A stretch of 64,000 bases of DNA from Pseudomonas fluorescens (GCF_902497875.1 NZ_CABVHY010000004.1:62001-126000); one strand, 5' to 3'; shown: positions 1-9,295, counted from the first letter of the stretch. A program made the numbers and translations. The notes: generated from the letters alone by a model not told the origin.

Positions 1-590
1 TGGCACTGGCCGCCGCATTGCCCAACGACCCGCAAAAAGAGCGCGCCACCCTGTTCACTGTGATCGGCGTCTCGGCGCTGTCCACCCTGGCGATGATCCT
101 CTATCCGATGATCGCCAACTGGGCGGCGCTGTCGCCGCAGGAGGCCGGGGTGTTCCTCGGTGCCACCATCCACGACGTGGCCCAGGTGGTCGGCGCTGGC
201 TACAGCATGTCCACCGAGACCGGAGATACCGCCACCGTGGTCAAGCTGATGCGTGTGGCCATGCTCCTGCCGGTGATCATCTGCGCGGCCATGGTCACCC
301 GCATACAGGGAGCCGATCCGACCGGCAAGCGACCGCCGCTGCTACCGATGTTCGCCGTCGGCTTCCTGATCCTTGCCTGCGTCAACAGTACCGGCTGGGT
401 GCCACAGCTGATCCAGACCGGGGTCAATGAGCTGTCGCGCTGGTGCCTGGTGATTGCCATCAGCGCGCTGGGCATGAAGACCCAGCTCAAGGAGCTGGCC
501 GCGGTCGGTATCAAGCCGATCCTGTTGATGATCGGCGAAACCGTATTCCTGGCAGCACTGGTGCTGCTGTTACTGCACTGGAGCCGCTGA
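1..590 (+). CDS. YeiH/UPF0324-type putative sulfate exporter, C-terminal part
   Basis: The reading frame is open from the first base and stops at 590, so only about the last 195 residues are present and the start lies outside the window. The segment has several hydrophobic helices and the family-like stretch GATIHDVAQVVGAGY followed by a polar loop, typical of the YeiH inner-membrane family. Family members are annotated as putative sulfate exporters, but few have been tested. The gene ends with a basic HWSR tail after a last helix of leucines. No partner gene is visible downstream on the same strand within 300 bases. Family call is fairly sure; substrate is unknown. Confidence 0.8.
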   Translation, partial: ALAAALPNDPQKERATLFTVIGVSALSTLAMILYPMIANWAALSPQEAGVFLGATIHDVAQVVGAGYSMSTETGDTATVVKLMRVAMLLPVIICAAMVTRIQGADPTGKRPPLLPMFAVGFLILACVNSTGWVPQLIQTGVNELSRWCLVIAISALGMKTQLKELAAVGIKPILLMIGETVFLAALVLLLLHWSR

Positions 591-905
591 CTGCCGACCC
601 GCCGCGCATGCGATTGCCGGTGGGTGTTTGCTGTCAGTGCGCTGCCCGGGATTTGAGAACAAGACAAAGAGAATCACCGGTCGATCTGCTCAGCGCAACC
701 GGTACCCTGTTCAAGTCCGTGGGCAAGACGCCCCGCCCTTGTACGCCGTGCCGGGCTGTTACGTATTGGAGCGTTGAGACTACCGCTTGATCAGCACCCG
801 GCCAGTTGTCCCGCAAGGTCAAGGCATGGTCCCTGAGCATCCCTATCATATTGCCCATAACAAAACCCGAAATGGGCGATACCCCAACACCCTCCGAGCG
901 ATTTC
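591..905. other. Intergenic stretch without a recognised gene
   Basis: Short frames here overlap each other and have no family signature or good ribosome binding site. The stretch probably holds the 3' end of the upstream transcript and the promoter of the acyl-CoA dehydrogenase; no convincing -35/-10 pair was picked out. Confidence 0.5.
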
Positions 906-2687
906 ATGATGGCTGACTACAAAGCTCCCCTGCGCGATATGCGCTTCGTTCTCAATGAAGTGTTCGAAGTCTCCAAACTGTGGGCCCAACTGCCGGCCCT
1001 GGCCGAAGTGGTGGACGAAGACACCGCCAGCGCGGTCCTCGAAGAAGCCGGCAAACTTATCGCGGGGACCATCGCGCCGCTGAACCGTAGCGGCGACGAA
1101 GAAGGCTGCTCCTGGATCGACGGCGCGGTGAAGACCCCGACTGGCTTCCCCGAGGCCTACCAGACCTACGCCGAAGGTGGCTGGGCCAGTGTCGGTGGTG
1201 ACCCACTGTTCGGTGGCATGGGCATGCCCAAGGTGATTTCTGCCCAGGTCGAGGAAATGCTCAACTCGGCCAACCTGTCGTTCGCCCTGTACTCGATGCT
1301 GACCGCCGGCGCGTGCTTGTCGATCAACGCTCATGCCAGCGAAGAATTGAAAGAGAAGTACCTGCCGAACCTGTACGCCGGTGTCTGGGCCGGTTCCATG
1401 TGCCTGACCGAGCCGCACGCTGGTACTGACCTGGGGATCATTCGCACCAAGGCCCAAGGGCAGGCCGATGGCAGCTACAAGATCAGCGGCACCAAGATCT
1501 TCATTACCGGCGGCGAACACGACCTGACCGAGAACATCATCCATCTGGTATTGGCCAAACTGCCGGATGCACCGGCCGGCCCGAAAGGTATTTCGCTGTT
1601 CCTGGTGCCGAAGTTCATGGTCAACGCCGATGGCCGCCTCGGTGCGCGTAACCCTTTGAGCTGCGGTTCGATTGAACACAAGATGGGCATCCAGGGGGCC
1701 GCGACCTGCGTGATGAACTTCGACGAGGCTGTGGGTTATCTGGTTGGCGAGCCGAACAACGGCCTGGCGGCGATGTTCACCATGATGAACTACGAGCGCC
1801 TGGGCGTTGGTATTCAAGGCCTGGCTACCGGCGAGCGTTCTTACCAGAACGCCGTCGAATACGCCCGTGACCGTCTGCAAAGCCGCTCACCGACCGGTGC
1901 GCAAAACAAGGACAAGGTCGCCGACCCGATCATCGTCCACCCGGACGTGCGTCGCATGTTACTGACCATGAAAGCCTCGAACGAAGGTGGTCGTGCCTTC
2001 TCGACTTACGTGGCCATGCAACTGGACACCGCCAAATTCAGCGAAGACGCCACCACCCGCAAACGTGCAGAAGATCTGGTGGCCTTGCTGACCCCGGTGG
2101 CCAAGGCTTTCCTGACCGACCTGGGTCTGGAAACCACGGTGCACGGCCAGCAGGTTTTCGGTGGTCACGGTTACATCCGTGAATGGGGTCAGGAGCAGCT
2201 GATTCGCGACTGCCGTATTACCCAGATTTATGAAGGCACCAACGGTATCCAGGCACTCGACCTGGTGGGTCGCAAAGTGATTGGCAGCGGCGGGGCGCTC
2301 TATAACCACTTCGCCGAAGAGATCAAAGCGTTCATCGAATGCGCCGACACTTCGCTGGCAGAGTTCACCGAGCCGCTGAAAGCTGCCATCGTCAACCTGG
2401 AGCAAATGACGGCAGATCTGTTGAAGCGTGCCAAATCCAACCCGAATGAAATCGGTGCGGCTTCGGTCGAATACCTGCACGTATTTGGCTATACCGCCTA
2501 CGCCTACATGTGGGCCCTGATGGCGCGTACCGCGCTGGCCAAGCAGGACCAGGACGTCTTCTACAAGACCAAGCTGGGCACCGCGCGCTTCTTCTTCGCA
2601 CGCCTGCTGCCGCGGATCCAATCGCTGACCGCTTCGGTCAAGGCGGGTAGCGAAAGCTTGTACTTGCTGGACGCCGCTGAATTCTGA
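906..2687 (+). CDS. Acyl-CoA dehydrogenase (DmdC-like, about 590 residues)
   Basis: A flavin-dependent dehydrogenase that would introduce the alpha-beta double bond into an acyl-CoA, passing electrons to ETF. The 593-residue length fits the long subfamily containing DmdC-like 3-methylmercaptopropionyl-CoA dehydrogenases and many Pseudomonas fatty acyl-CoA dehydrogenases. Visible signatures are CLTEPHAGTDLG around residue 160 (flavin/substrate region), GGHGYIREWGQEQ near residue 420 and RITQIYEGTNGIQALDL just after it, as in the C-terminal helical domain. Two ATG codons occur in tandem at 906 and 909; either could be the start. It appears monocistronic. The true acyl chain preference cannot be read from sequence. 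Confidence 0.92.
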   Translation: MMADYKAPLRDMRFVLNEVFEVSKLWAQLPALAEVVDEDTASAVLEEAGKLIAGTIAPLNRSGDEEGCSWIDGAVKTPTGFPEAYQTYAEGGWASVGGDPLFGGMGMPKVISAQVEEMLNSANLSFALYSMLTAGACLSINAHASEELKEKYLPNLYAGVWAGSMCLTEPHAGTDLGIIRTKAQGQADGSYKISGTKIFITGGEHDLTENIIHLVLAKLPDAPAGPKGISLFLVPKFMVNADGRLGARNPLSCGSIEHKMGIQGAATCVMNFDEAVGYLVGEPNNGLAAMFTMMNYERLGVGIQGLATGERSYQNAVEYARDRLQSRSPTGAQNKDKVADPIIVHPDVRRMLLTMKASNEGGRAFSTYVAMQLDTAKFSEDATTRKRAEDLVALLTPVAKAFLTDLGLETTVHGQQVFGGHGYIREWGQEQLIRDCRITQIYEGTNGIQALDLVGRKVIGSGGALYNHFAEEIKAFIECADTSLAEFTEPLKAAIVNLEQMTADLLKRAKSNPNEIGAASVEYLHVFGYTAYAYMWALMARTALAKQDQDVFYKTKLGTARFFFARLLPRIQSLTASVKAGSESLYLLDAAEF

Positions 2688-2783
2688 GCCTTGGGCGAGC
2701 ACCCTCTGGATGTAATCAAGGCCCGGAACCCGCCCGATAACACATTAATAACGGTCAACAATCCCTTGATGGGTGTGAAAAAC

Positions 2784-3047
2784 ATGGAAATCTACTTTTT
2801 CCAGGACATTAGTCCTGTCCAGTTTTTTGAAACAAAAGCCGCGCTGTACAAGCACCACGCGATCTACTTCCCCGACCCGCAGTTGGCCGAAGAAAATCCC
2901 AAGTCTTTCGCTTCCCTGCGTGCAAGTGGGCCACACGGCAGGGCTGAAACCTTGGTCACAAGCGATCAGGCGACGACTGCCCAGAATGAGTATGACGCCA
3001 GTTATGGTCGGTATTTCTCCAACCTCTTCGAGCGTCCTACGGCATGA
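2784..3047 (+). CDS. Hypothetical protein, about 87 residues
   Basis: An open frame that continues upstream to a TTG at 2691, giving 118 residues. ATG codons at 2769 and 2784 are more likely starts, but none has a clear ribosome binding site. From 2784 the protein begins MEIYFFQDIS and ends NLFERPTA; it is polar, with no signal peptide or membrane helix. The coding-like composition and clear stop make it plausible. I do not recognise a family. Confidence 0.45.
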   Translation: MEIYFFQDISPVQFFETKAALYKHHAIYFPDPQLAEENPKSFASLRASGPHGRAETLVTSDQATTAQNEYDASYGRYFSNLFERPTA

Positions 3048-3144
3048 AGCGAGCGCTTTGATCTCTAAAATGGCTTAGTCATGGACAGATACAAGTCGTC
3101 GTCCCTATGCTGGCGGCGACTTTAGAAAAACAATCAAAAAAGCC

Positions 3145-4860
3145 ATGAACCGCACTGCTTACTTCTACGGGCTACGCAAGTGGCTCGCGCGGCCACACCG
3201 CAGCCTGGTGGCGCGCTATACCTTGCTGTCCGTATTGGTGATGGGCATTGCCCTCATCACGCTGGCGGTGCTCTATGAGCAATTGGCCAAGGATTTGCTC
3301 AATCGCCTGACCGGTGAACGTCTGGACGCCCAGGCGCTGTCCACGGCTAACCGCTTGTCGTCGTTTCTCGATGACCGTTTCTACCAGCTCTCGGCATTGT
3401 CCAATCACCCGAACATGCCGGGGTTTATCGCCGATCAGTCTGGCCCTGGCAGTGACGTGGACTCATTGCTCAAGCTCGAAGCGGACTTACCGTTCCTCTA
3501 TGGCGTGCTGTTTTTCGATGAGCACGACCGCTTGATCAATGTGCTGCCGGGGCAAGCCGCCTCCGGCGAGCCCTATTGGACCAACACTCATTGGTCCATC
3601 GCCGGTCTGCCGATCCAGTGGGTGGGTGACATCGAGGTGATTGGGCCATTGCTGGCCGAACCCGGGCGCTCTGGTGGCTTTTTGATCCGCAAGACGATCC
3701 GCAATGGCCGCACCGATCACCGCGTGCGTATCGCCTTGCACCTGCGCCTTGCTTCGCTGACCGAGCTGCTGGTCAGTGCCGGGATGAGCGGGGTGGTTGC
3801 GCCATTGTTGCGGGTGCCGAGCGGTGCCTTTATCGACCCCACCGGGCGCGCGGTCGAGGCGCCTGAGCAGTGGCGTGATGGCCCGCAGATCATTCCCGGC
3901 TGGCAACTGGTGTTCAGTGTGCAGCCGGGGGCTATCCTCAAGCCGTTGAACGATGCGCGCTGGTGGTTGTACTGGGTGGCCGCCGGTTTTATCGGGTTTA
4001 TCCTCATTGTATTTTTTACCCTGTCCCGGCAGCTGCGTTCGCGAGTCAGCACCTTGTTGCAGGGCGCTCATCAGTTGTCCATGGGCGACCTGAGTTATCG
4101 CCTGGCCGAACAGCCCCGTGACGACGAAATCAGCCATGTGGCGCGGGCATTCAACGTGATGGCCGCGCGTCTGGCCGACGTGCTGGAAAACACCGTGCGC
4201 ACGGAAAACCTGGCGGTATTGGGGACTTTTGCCACAGGCGTGGCCCATGAGGTGCGCAATCCCCTGGCGACCATGAAAACCACGGTGCAAGCCTTGCTGC
4301 GTCGAGAGGAGGAGCCCGAACGACGCCACTTGCTGACCGACCTGGGCAAGGAGATCGACCGCCTGTCCCACGTCACCAGCGATCTGCTGGAATACGGCAG
4401 GCCGCACCCGGCTCAACCCGAGGTGGTGGCCGTGGCGCCGGTGTTCGAGCAGATCGCCCGGCTGGTTGCGCCGGACGACCTGCAATTGCTGTGCGAGACA
4501 GAATCCGGCTTGCAGTTGTACGTCGACCCGGACCAGATCCGCCAGATACTGCTCAACCTGTGTTTGAATGCCTTCCAGGCCTGCGACAACCAACGCCCCG
4601 TGCGCCTGTGTGCCCAGGCGTGGGGTGGGCAAGTGCGGGTCATGGTCATTGACCAGGGTTGCGGTATCTGCGAGGCGGACTTGCAACGCATCCGCCAACC
4701 GTTTTTTACCTCCAAGGCGCGGGGCACCGGGCTGGGGCTGAGCATCAGTCAGCAACTGCTGGAAGCCAACGGTGCGCGCATGGACATTATCAGCACGCTT
4801 GGCGTAGGGACTCAGGTGATCCTGGACTTCCCCGCGCCCCCAGGGAACGAGGCGAAGTAA
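3145..4860 (+). CDS. Sensor histidine kinase (NtrB-like class, with HAMP)
   Basis: A 571-residue membrane kinase. It has one helix at about residues 24-44, a periplasmic sensing domain to about 275, a second helix, a HAMP linker, then HisKA with the phospho-acceptor in GVAHEVRNPL (H368). The ATPase domain follows, with an N-box (QILLNLCLNAFQ) and a GTGLGLS G-box. It would phosphorylate the regulator whose start codon lies 8 bases after its stop. The pair precedes an ABC importer operon with a sigma-54 promoter, so the ligand is probably the importer's substrate or a related compound; that is inference. Start at ATG 3145; the upstream AAAAAAG tract is a weak ribosome binding site. Confidence 0.9.
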   Translation: MNRTAYFYGLRKWLARPHRSLVARYTLLSVLVMGIALITLAVLYEQLAKDLLNRLTGERLDAQALSTANRLSSFLDDRFYQLSALSNHPNMPGFIADQSGPGSDVDSLLKLEADLPFLYGVLFFDEHDRLINVLPGQAASGEPYWTNTHWSIAGLPIQWVGDIEVIGPLLAEPGRSGGFLIRKTIRNGRTDHRVRIALHLRLASLTELLVSAGMSGVVAPLLRVPSGAFIDPTGRAVEAPEQWRDGPQIIPGWQLVFSVQPGAILKPLNDARWWLYWVAAGFIGFILIVFFTLSRQLRSRVSTLLQGAHQLSMGDLSYRLAEQPRDDEISHVARAFNVMAARLADVLENTVRTENLAVLGTFATGVAHEVRNPLATMKTTVQALLRREEEPERRHLLTDLGKEIDRLSHVTSDLLEYGRPHPAQPEVVAVAPVFEQIARLVAPDDLQLLCETESGLQLYVDPDQIRQILLNLCLNAFQACDNQRPVRLCAQAWGGQVRVMVIDQGCGICEADLQRIRQPFFTSKARGTGLGLSISQQLLEANGARMDIISTLGVGTQVILDFPAPPGNEAK

Positions 4861-4867
4861 ACCACCG

Positions 4868-6217
4868 ATGTCTGACATTCACGTTTTGATCGTTGATGAC
4901 GAAGAGGCGCTGGTGCGCTCCCTCAGCTATGCCCTGCGCGGCGAAGGCATGCGCATCAGCACGGCCGGCAGCGGCGAGGCGGCGCTGGAATTGCTGGCGG
5001 GGAACACCACCGACATCGACATCGTGCTGCTTGATCTCGGGCTGCCGGGCATCGATGGCATGGCCACTTTGGACGGTTTACGCCAGCGTCACGCACAACT
5101 GCCGGTGATCATGATTTCCGCTCACGGCGACACCCGTGCCGCCGTACAGGCGGTGAAAAGCGGCGCCACCGACTACCTGACCAAACCTTTCGAACTGGAT
5201 GACCTGCTGGCGACCATCACCAGCACCCTGTCGCTGGCCAACCACGAAGAGCCCACAGTGGCGGTCAGCGATGAACTGGCCGCCTGGCTGCTTGGGCATA
5301 GCCCGGCGATGGGCGCCTTGCACGCAGCGGTGGGGCGCATTGCCCGTAGTTCCGCGACGCGGATTTTGCTGCTGGGCGAATCCGGCACCGGCAAGACCTT
5401 GGTCGCCCAGGCCCTGCACAACCATAGCGGGCGGGGCGGGCGTCCGTTTATCGAGGTCAACTGCGCGGCGTTGCCGGAGCAATTGATTGAGGCCGAGTTG
5501 TTTGGCTCGGAAAAGGGCGCGTATACCGGTGCCCACCAGAAGCGTGCCGGGCTGGTCAGTCAGGCGAATGGCGGGACCCTGTTCCTCGATGAGATCGGCG
5601 AACTGCCGTTGGCGCTGCAAGCCAAGCTCCTGCATTTTCTGGAGAACGGCAGTTACCGTGCCGTGGGTGCCAGTGCCGCGAGCAGCGCTGATGTGCGGGT
5701 AGTCGCGGCGACCAATCGGGATCTGGCCGATGACGTGCAATCGGGGCGGTTTCGCGAAGACCTGTTCTATCGCCTGAACGTTATCACCCTGGATATTCCG
5801 GCACTGCGCGAACGCGGTGAAGACGTGCTGTTGCTGGCCCAGTATTTTGCCCGGCGCCAGGCCGTGGAGGAGGGGGTAGAACCGATCCGCTTCCTGCCGG
5901 ACAGCGCCCAGGCATTGGCCCGTCACCGCTGGCCCGGGAACGTACGCGAGCTGAAGAACCTGGTAGAACGCCTGACCATTCTTTCGCCGGGGCAGGCGAT
6001 CACCGTGGCGATGCTGCCAGCGCCGCTGCAAGGCCCGCAGGTCGAGCCGCTGGTGCTGGGCGAGCAACTGGAGCGCGCCGAGCGTGATCTGGTCACCGAT
6101 GCCCTGAGCCGCGCATCGGGCCATAAAGGCCTGGCAGCGGGGCTGTTGGGTATTTCCCGGCACGCGCTCAAGCGTCGCCTGCAACGCCTGGGGCTGGATC
6201 GCTCTACTGAGCGGTAA
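4868..6217 (+). CDS. Sigma-54-dependent NtrC-family response regulator
   Basis: A 449-residue three-domain activator. The receiver domain has phospho-Asp D56 in LLDLGLPGIDG. The AAA+ domain has Walker A GESGTGKT (about residue 170) and the sigma-54 contact loop as GAYTGA (217-222), the common Tyr variant of GAFTGA. A Fis-type helix-turn-helix ends the protein (LLGISRHALKRRLQRLGL). It is expected to oligomerise when phosphorylated by the kinase just upstream and to open a sigma-54 promoter. A -24/-12 promoter lies at 6521-6535 before the ABC importer, and two matching inverted repeats at 6208-6257 are its likely binding sites. The first repeat overlaps this gene's own stop codon. Confidence 0.93.
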   Translation: MSDIHVLIVDDEEALVRSLSYALRGEGMRISTAGSGEAALELLAGNTTDIDIVLLDLGLPGIDGMATLDGLRQRHAQLPVIMISAHGDTRAAVQAVKSGATDYLTKPFELDDLLATITSTLSLANHEEPTVAVSDELAAWLLGHSPAMGALHAAVGRIARSSATRILLLGESGTGKTLVAQALHNHSGRGGRPFIEVNCAALPEQLIEAELFGSEKGAYTGAHQKRAGLVSQANGGTLFLDEIGELPLALQAKLLHFLENGSYRAVGASAASSADVRVVAATNRDLADDVQSGRFREDLFYRLNVITLDIPALRERGEDVLLLAQYFARRQAVEEGVEPIRFLPDSAQALARHRWPGNVRELKNLVERLTILSPGQAITVAMLPAPLQGPQVEPLVLGEQLERAERDLVTDALSRASGHKGLAAGLLGISRHALKRRLQRLGLDRSTER

Positions 6218-6224
6218 CCGCTCA
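6208..6224. promoter_or_regulatory. Inverted repeat, putative activator site 1
   Basis: TGAGCGG-TAA-CCGCTCA is a perfect 7-bp inverted repeat whose centre is the stop codon of the NtrC-like regulator. It is nearly identical to the repeat at 6239-6257, with centres about 32 bp apart (roughly three helical turns), as expected for paired upstream activator sites. It could instead be a short hairpin ending the regulator's transcript; no T-tract follows. Confidence 0.5.
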
Positions 6225-6238
6225 ACACCGCGCGCAGG

Positions 6239-6257
6239 TTGAGCGCTAACCGCTCAA
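6239..6257. promoter_or_regulatory. Inverted repeat, putative activator site 2
   Basis: TTGAGCG-CTAAC-CGCTCAA is a perfect 7-bp inverted repeat sharing the core TAACCGCTCAA with the site at 6208-6224. It lies about 265 bp upstream of the sigma-54 -24 element, within the range of enhancer-like sites for NtrC-family activators. That the neighbouring regulator binds it is inferred. Confidence 0.5.
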
Positions 6258-6273
6258 CCACGCCGTAAATCCC

Positions 6274-6361
6274 TGTGGGAGCGAGCTTGCTCGCGATTGC
6301 GGTCTGTCATTTCAGATGAGCTGACGGATCCACCGCCATCGCGGGCAAGCCCGCTCCCACA
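6274..6361. repeat. REP element pair 1 (Pseudomonas type)
   Basis: Two inverted REP units face each other. The left begins TGTGGGAGCGAGCTTGCTCGC, and the right ends with GGGCAAGCCCGCTCCCACA. They flank a spacer containing GAGCTGACGGATCCACC, which recurs in the second pair. Such pairs are common in extragenic space of fluorescent pseudomonads. Confidence 0.9.
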
Positions 6362-6407
6362 GTTGGTCCGTTGTGTTAGCCAGATTTTGTAGCCACAGGA
6401 AATCCCT

Positions 6408-6496
6408 TGTGGGAGCAGGCTTGCCCGCGATTGCGGTCTAGTCGGTTCAGACGAGCTGACGGATCCACCGCCATCGCGGGCAAGCGCGCTCCCACA
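6408..6496. repeat. REP element pair 2
   Basis: A second REP doublet with the same layout and nearly the same spacer as 6274-6361, so the two pairs form a tandem cluster between the regulator and the importer operon. They separate the putative activator sites from the sigma-54 promoter. Confidence 0.9.
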
Positions 6497-6520
6497 GGGA
6501 ATCTGTCCGCGCCAGCATCC

Positions 6521-6535
6521 TGGCACACCCTTTGC
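6521..6535 (+). promoter_or_regulatory. Sigma-54 (-24/-12) promoter
   Basis: TGGCAC, five bases (ACCCT), then TTGC matches the sigma-54 consensus with the required spacing. It lies 55 bases upstream of the first binding-protein gene and directly downstream of a gene for a sigma-54-dependent activator, so it very likely drives the ABC importer operon. Confidence 0.8.
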
Positions 6536-6589
6536 TCTATCCCTCTGGCTAACTAACAAGAGGCGTTGCCAACGCCCTAAAGGATTTCT

Positions 6590-7921
6590 ATGTCACTGCC
6601 ACGTCCATGGTTTCATTGCGCGCTCGCATTGGGCGGTCTGCTGCTGAGCGTTGTTGCCTCAGCCCAGGTCGGCCGCGTGGAGTTGGGCGCGGCCGCCTCC
6701 CTGGCGGACCTGACCATGGGTTGCCTGTACCCGATGACCGAGCGCGCAGCGATCTACGGCCAGGACAGCATCGCCGGGATTCAGATCGCCCTAGGCGAGT
6801 TGCAGGCCCAGCGCGAGGCCGGCCAGCAAGTGCCGCGGCTGCGGGTGATTATCGACGACGACCAGTCCAAGGCTTCCTACGGCGTAGGCCTTGCTAAAAA
6901 CTTTATCCACCAGGACGGTGTGCAAGTGCTGTGCGGCATGGTCTCGTCCGGCGTGGGCCTGGCGGTCAGCCAGTTGGCCAAGCGCGAAAAGGTGCTGATG
7001 ATCGGCACCGACCATGCGTCCTCGCGCATGACCCTGGAAAACGGCCACCCGTACTACTTTCGGGTCACCAATGACACCTGGACCTCGATGGCCGCCGGTG
7101 CCCGCTACCTGCAAGCCCTGCAACAACAAACCGGCTGGAAACGCCTGGCGTTCATCGGCCCGGATTACGAATACGGCCATGTGTCCCGTGATGACTTGCA
7201 CGAAGCCTTTGACCAACTGGGGGTCAAGTTCGAGGACGTCACCGAGCTCTGGCCACGCCTGTATGAGCCTGACTATTCGGCCTATATCGCCGCTCTGGAA
7301 CAAGCCAGGCCCGACATCATTGTCTCGGCCCTGTGGGGCGGTGACTTCCACGCCTTCGTCAAGCAGGCGGCCGGCACCCAATTGTTCGCCACCTCGCGCC
7401 TGGCCAACTTCGACACCGGTGGCAACTACGATTTCCTGGTGTCCCTGGGCGACAAAGCACCGCCCGGGCTGATCCTCTCGGCGCGGCACCACAACAACTG
7501 GCCGGACACGCCGCGCAATCGCTCCTTTGTCGAGCGCTTCCAGGCCTTGAACGGTCGCTACCCGACCTACGCCGCCCAAGGCGCCTATACCGGGGTCATG
7601 GTGCTGGCCAAAGCCTACGAAAAAGCGGCGGGCAGCACCGACACCCAGGCGTTGATCCGCGCCCTGGAAGGTTTGGAGATCGCCCTGCCGGAAGACCCAC
7701 CCGGGTTTGTCTCGCGGATCGACCCACACACCCACCAGATCCAGCAGACCCAGGCCATCGGCACACCGGTACTCGACAACGACTACCCGCCCGCCAAGGT
7801 CATGCTGGGCAATTGGGCGGTGTATTCCGCCCAGGAACTGCAGCAAAGCAGTGCCACCCTCCAGCGTCGCATGGCCGCTGAAAAACCCGACTCGAAAAAC
7901 AGCCGTCCCGAGAGTCCTTAG
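6590..7921 (+). CDS. Periplasmic ligand-binding protein of a branched-chain-type ABC importer (first)
   Basis: A 443-residue type I periplasmic binding protein (Peripla_BP_6/LivJ-like). The N-terminus has a signal peptide ending near VVASAQ, followed by a mature domain with family-like stretches such as VLCGMVSSGVGLAVSQ and LAFIGPDYEYGH. It is first in the cluster, just downstream of a sigma-54 promoter. A second binding protein follows 30 bases later with the same length but different sequence. Having two receptors suggests two ligands or one high- and one low-affinity form. Upstream GGATTTCT gives a modest ribosome binding site for ATG 6590. Ligand is unknown; the alcohol dehydrogenases downstream hint at an alcohol, polyol or related small compound. 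Confidence 0.85.
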   Translation: MSLPRPWFHCALALGGLLLSVVASAQVGRVELGAAASLADLTMGCLYPMTERAAIYGQDSIAGIQIALGELQAQREAGQQVPRLRVIIDDDQSKASYGVGLAKNFIHQDGVQVLCGMVSSGVGLAVSQLAKREKVLMIGTDHASSRMTLENGHPYYFRVTNDTWTSMAAGARYLQALQQQTGWKRLAFIGPDYEYGHVSRDDLHEAFDQLGVKFEDVTELWPRLYEPDYSAYIAALEQARPDIIVSALWGGDFHAFVKQAAGTQLFATSRLANFDTGGNYDFLVSLGDKAPPGLILSARHHNNWPDTPRNRSFVERFQALNGRYPTYAAQGAYTGVMVLAKAYEKAAGSTDTQALIRALEGLEIALPEDPPGFVSRIDPHTHQIQQTQAIGTPVLDNDYPPAKVMLGNWAVYSAQELQQSSATLQRRMAAEKPDSKNSRPESP

Positions 7922-7951
7922 TCAACTCATCAATCGACAGTGGAAGCACAG

Positions 7952-9271
7952 ATGAACAACTATAAGAAAAGCGCACTAAAACACCCTTTGACCCTCGCCA
8001 TTGCCGCCGGCCTGGCCCTGTCCGTGGGCACCTCGGCCATGGCTGCCGAGAACGGCAAGTTCCGCATTGGCGTGGTGACGTTCCTCTCGGGCCCGGCGGC
8101 CGGGCCGTTCGGTGAGCCGTCTGCGAACGCCGCCAAAGTGCTGGTCGAAGGGCTGAACCAGGGCAAGCTCCCGGCGCCTTACAACACCATCGGCATCAAC
8201 GGTGCCGAAATCGAGGTGGTGATCATCGACGAGGCGGGCGGCGCGGCCAAACAAGTCGAAGAGTTCCGTAACCTGGTGCAGCGCCAGAAGGTTGATGCGG
8301 TGGTTGGCTACATTTCTTCCGGTGACTGCCTGGCCATTGCGCCTGTGGCCGAAGAGCTGGGCGCCATGACCGTGTTCTACGATTGCGGCACTTCCCAGTT
8401 GTTCAACGAAGACAAGACCCCGCAATTCGTGTTCCGCACCAGCCTCGATGCGGCCGTGGACAATATCGGCGCAGCCCGTTACCTGACCAAGACCCGCCCG
8501 GACGCGCAGAAAGTTGCCGGCATCCAGCAGAACTACGCCTGGGGCCAGGACAGCTGGAACGACTTCACCCACTCCATGGAGCAGTTGATGCCCAAGGCCA
8601 AGGTGGTCGAGTCGCAGATGCCGAAGGTCTTCCAGGGCCAATACGGCGCCGAGATTTCCGCACTGTCGGTCAAGCGCCCGGACATCATCCACTCCAGCTT
8701 CTGGGGCGGCGACATGGAAGCCCTGGTGTTGCAAGCCAACGCCCGAGGCCTGCTGGAAGACGCCACCGCCGTGCTGACCTGCGGCGAGTCTGCCCTGGAC
8801 CGCTACAAGGACCAGGCGCCGAACGGCATGATTATCGGCGGTCGGGGCCCGTTCGGCGCGTTCGCGCCGGATAACGAACTCAATCGCTGGTTCAAGGACA
8901 AGTACCAAACCGCGTACAACACCGCGCCGACTTACCCGGCGAGCAAAATGGCCCAGGCCATTCTCGGCCTCAAGCACGCGGCGGAAAACGCCAAGGTTGA
9001 ATCGGGCAAGATCCCGGCGCCGCTGGAAATCGCCAAGGCCTTCAAGGGCGCGACCTTTGAATCGGTGTCCGGCACCGTGCAAATGGCCCGCGCCGGCGGC
9101 CATCAGGCCATGCAGGGCATTTCCTATGGCGAGTACCAGTACGACAAGGCCAGCAAGAAAGGCAGCGTGCAAAACGTCATCGCTTTCTCTGGTCAGTGCG
9201 TGACCCCACCGGACGGTACCACCGCTCTGGAGTGGATCAAGGCTGGCTTCCCCGGTGCCCAGTGCAACTGA
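7952..9271 (+). CDS. Periplasmic ligand-binding protein of a branched-chain-type ABC importer (second)
   Basis: A second 440-residue LivJ-like binding protein. ATG 7952 is preferred over GTG 7940 because GGAAG sits five bases before it. The signal peptide (MNNYKKSALKHPLTLAIAAG...) ends at about AMA|AENGKFRIG. The mature start RIGVVTFLSGPAAGPFGEPS is typical of UrtA/FmdD-like receptors, which bind small polar ligands; that comparison is by eye. A strong hairpin with a T-run separates it from the permease genes, which would allow more receptor than permease to be made. Confidence 0.87.
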   Translation: MNNYKKSALKHPLTLAIAAGLALSVGTSAMAAENGKFRIGVVTFLSGPAAGPFGEPSANAAKVLVEGLNQGKLPAPYNTIGINGAEIEVVIIDEAGGAAKQVEEFRNLVQRQKVDAVVGYISSGDCLAIAPVAEELGAMTVFYDCGTSQLFNEDKTPQFVFRTSLDAAVDNIGAARYLTKTRPDAQKVAGIQQNYAWGQDSWNDFTHSMEQLMPKAKVVESQMPKVFQGQYGAEISALSVKRPDIIHSSFWGGDMEALVLQANARGLLEDATAVLTCGESALDRYKDQAPNGMIIGGRGPFGAFAPDNELNRWFKDKYQTAYNTAPTYPASKMAQAILGLKHAAENAKVESGKIPAPLEIAKAFKGATFESVSGTVQMARAGGHQAMQGISYGEYQYDKASKKGSVQNVIAFSGQCVTPPDGTTALEWIKAGFPGAQCN

Positions 9272-9295
9272 TCAACCTCGCTTGATTGATCCGAA

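Noticed and set aside
3487..4878. Minus-strand frame of 463 codons opposite the histidine kinase
   Set aside because: Shadow of the kinase gene; composition rich in Gln, Arg and His without domains.
6274..6496. Repeat cluster taken as a CRISPR-like array
   Set aside because: The units are palindromic REP doublets with similar spacers and only two copies; no cas genes are present.
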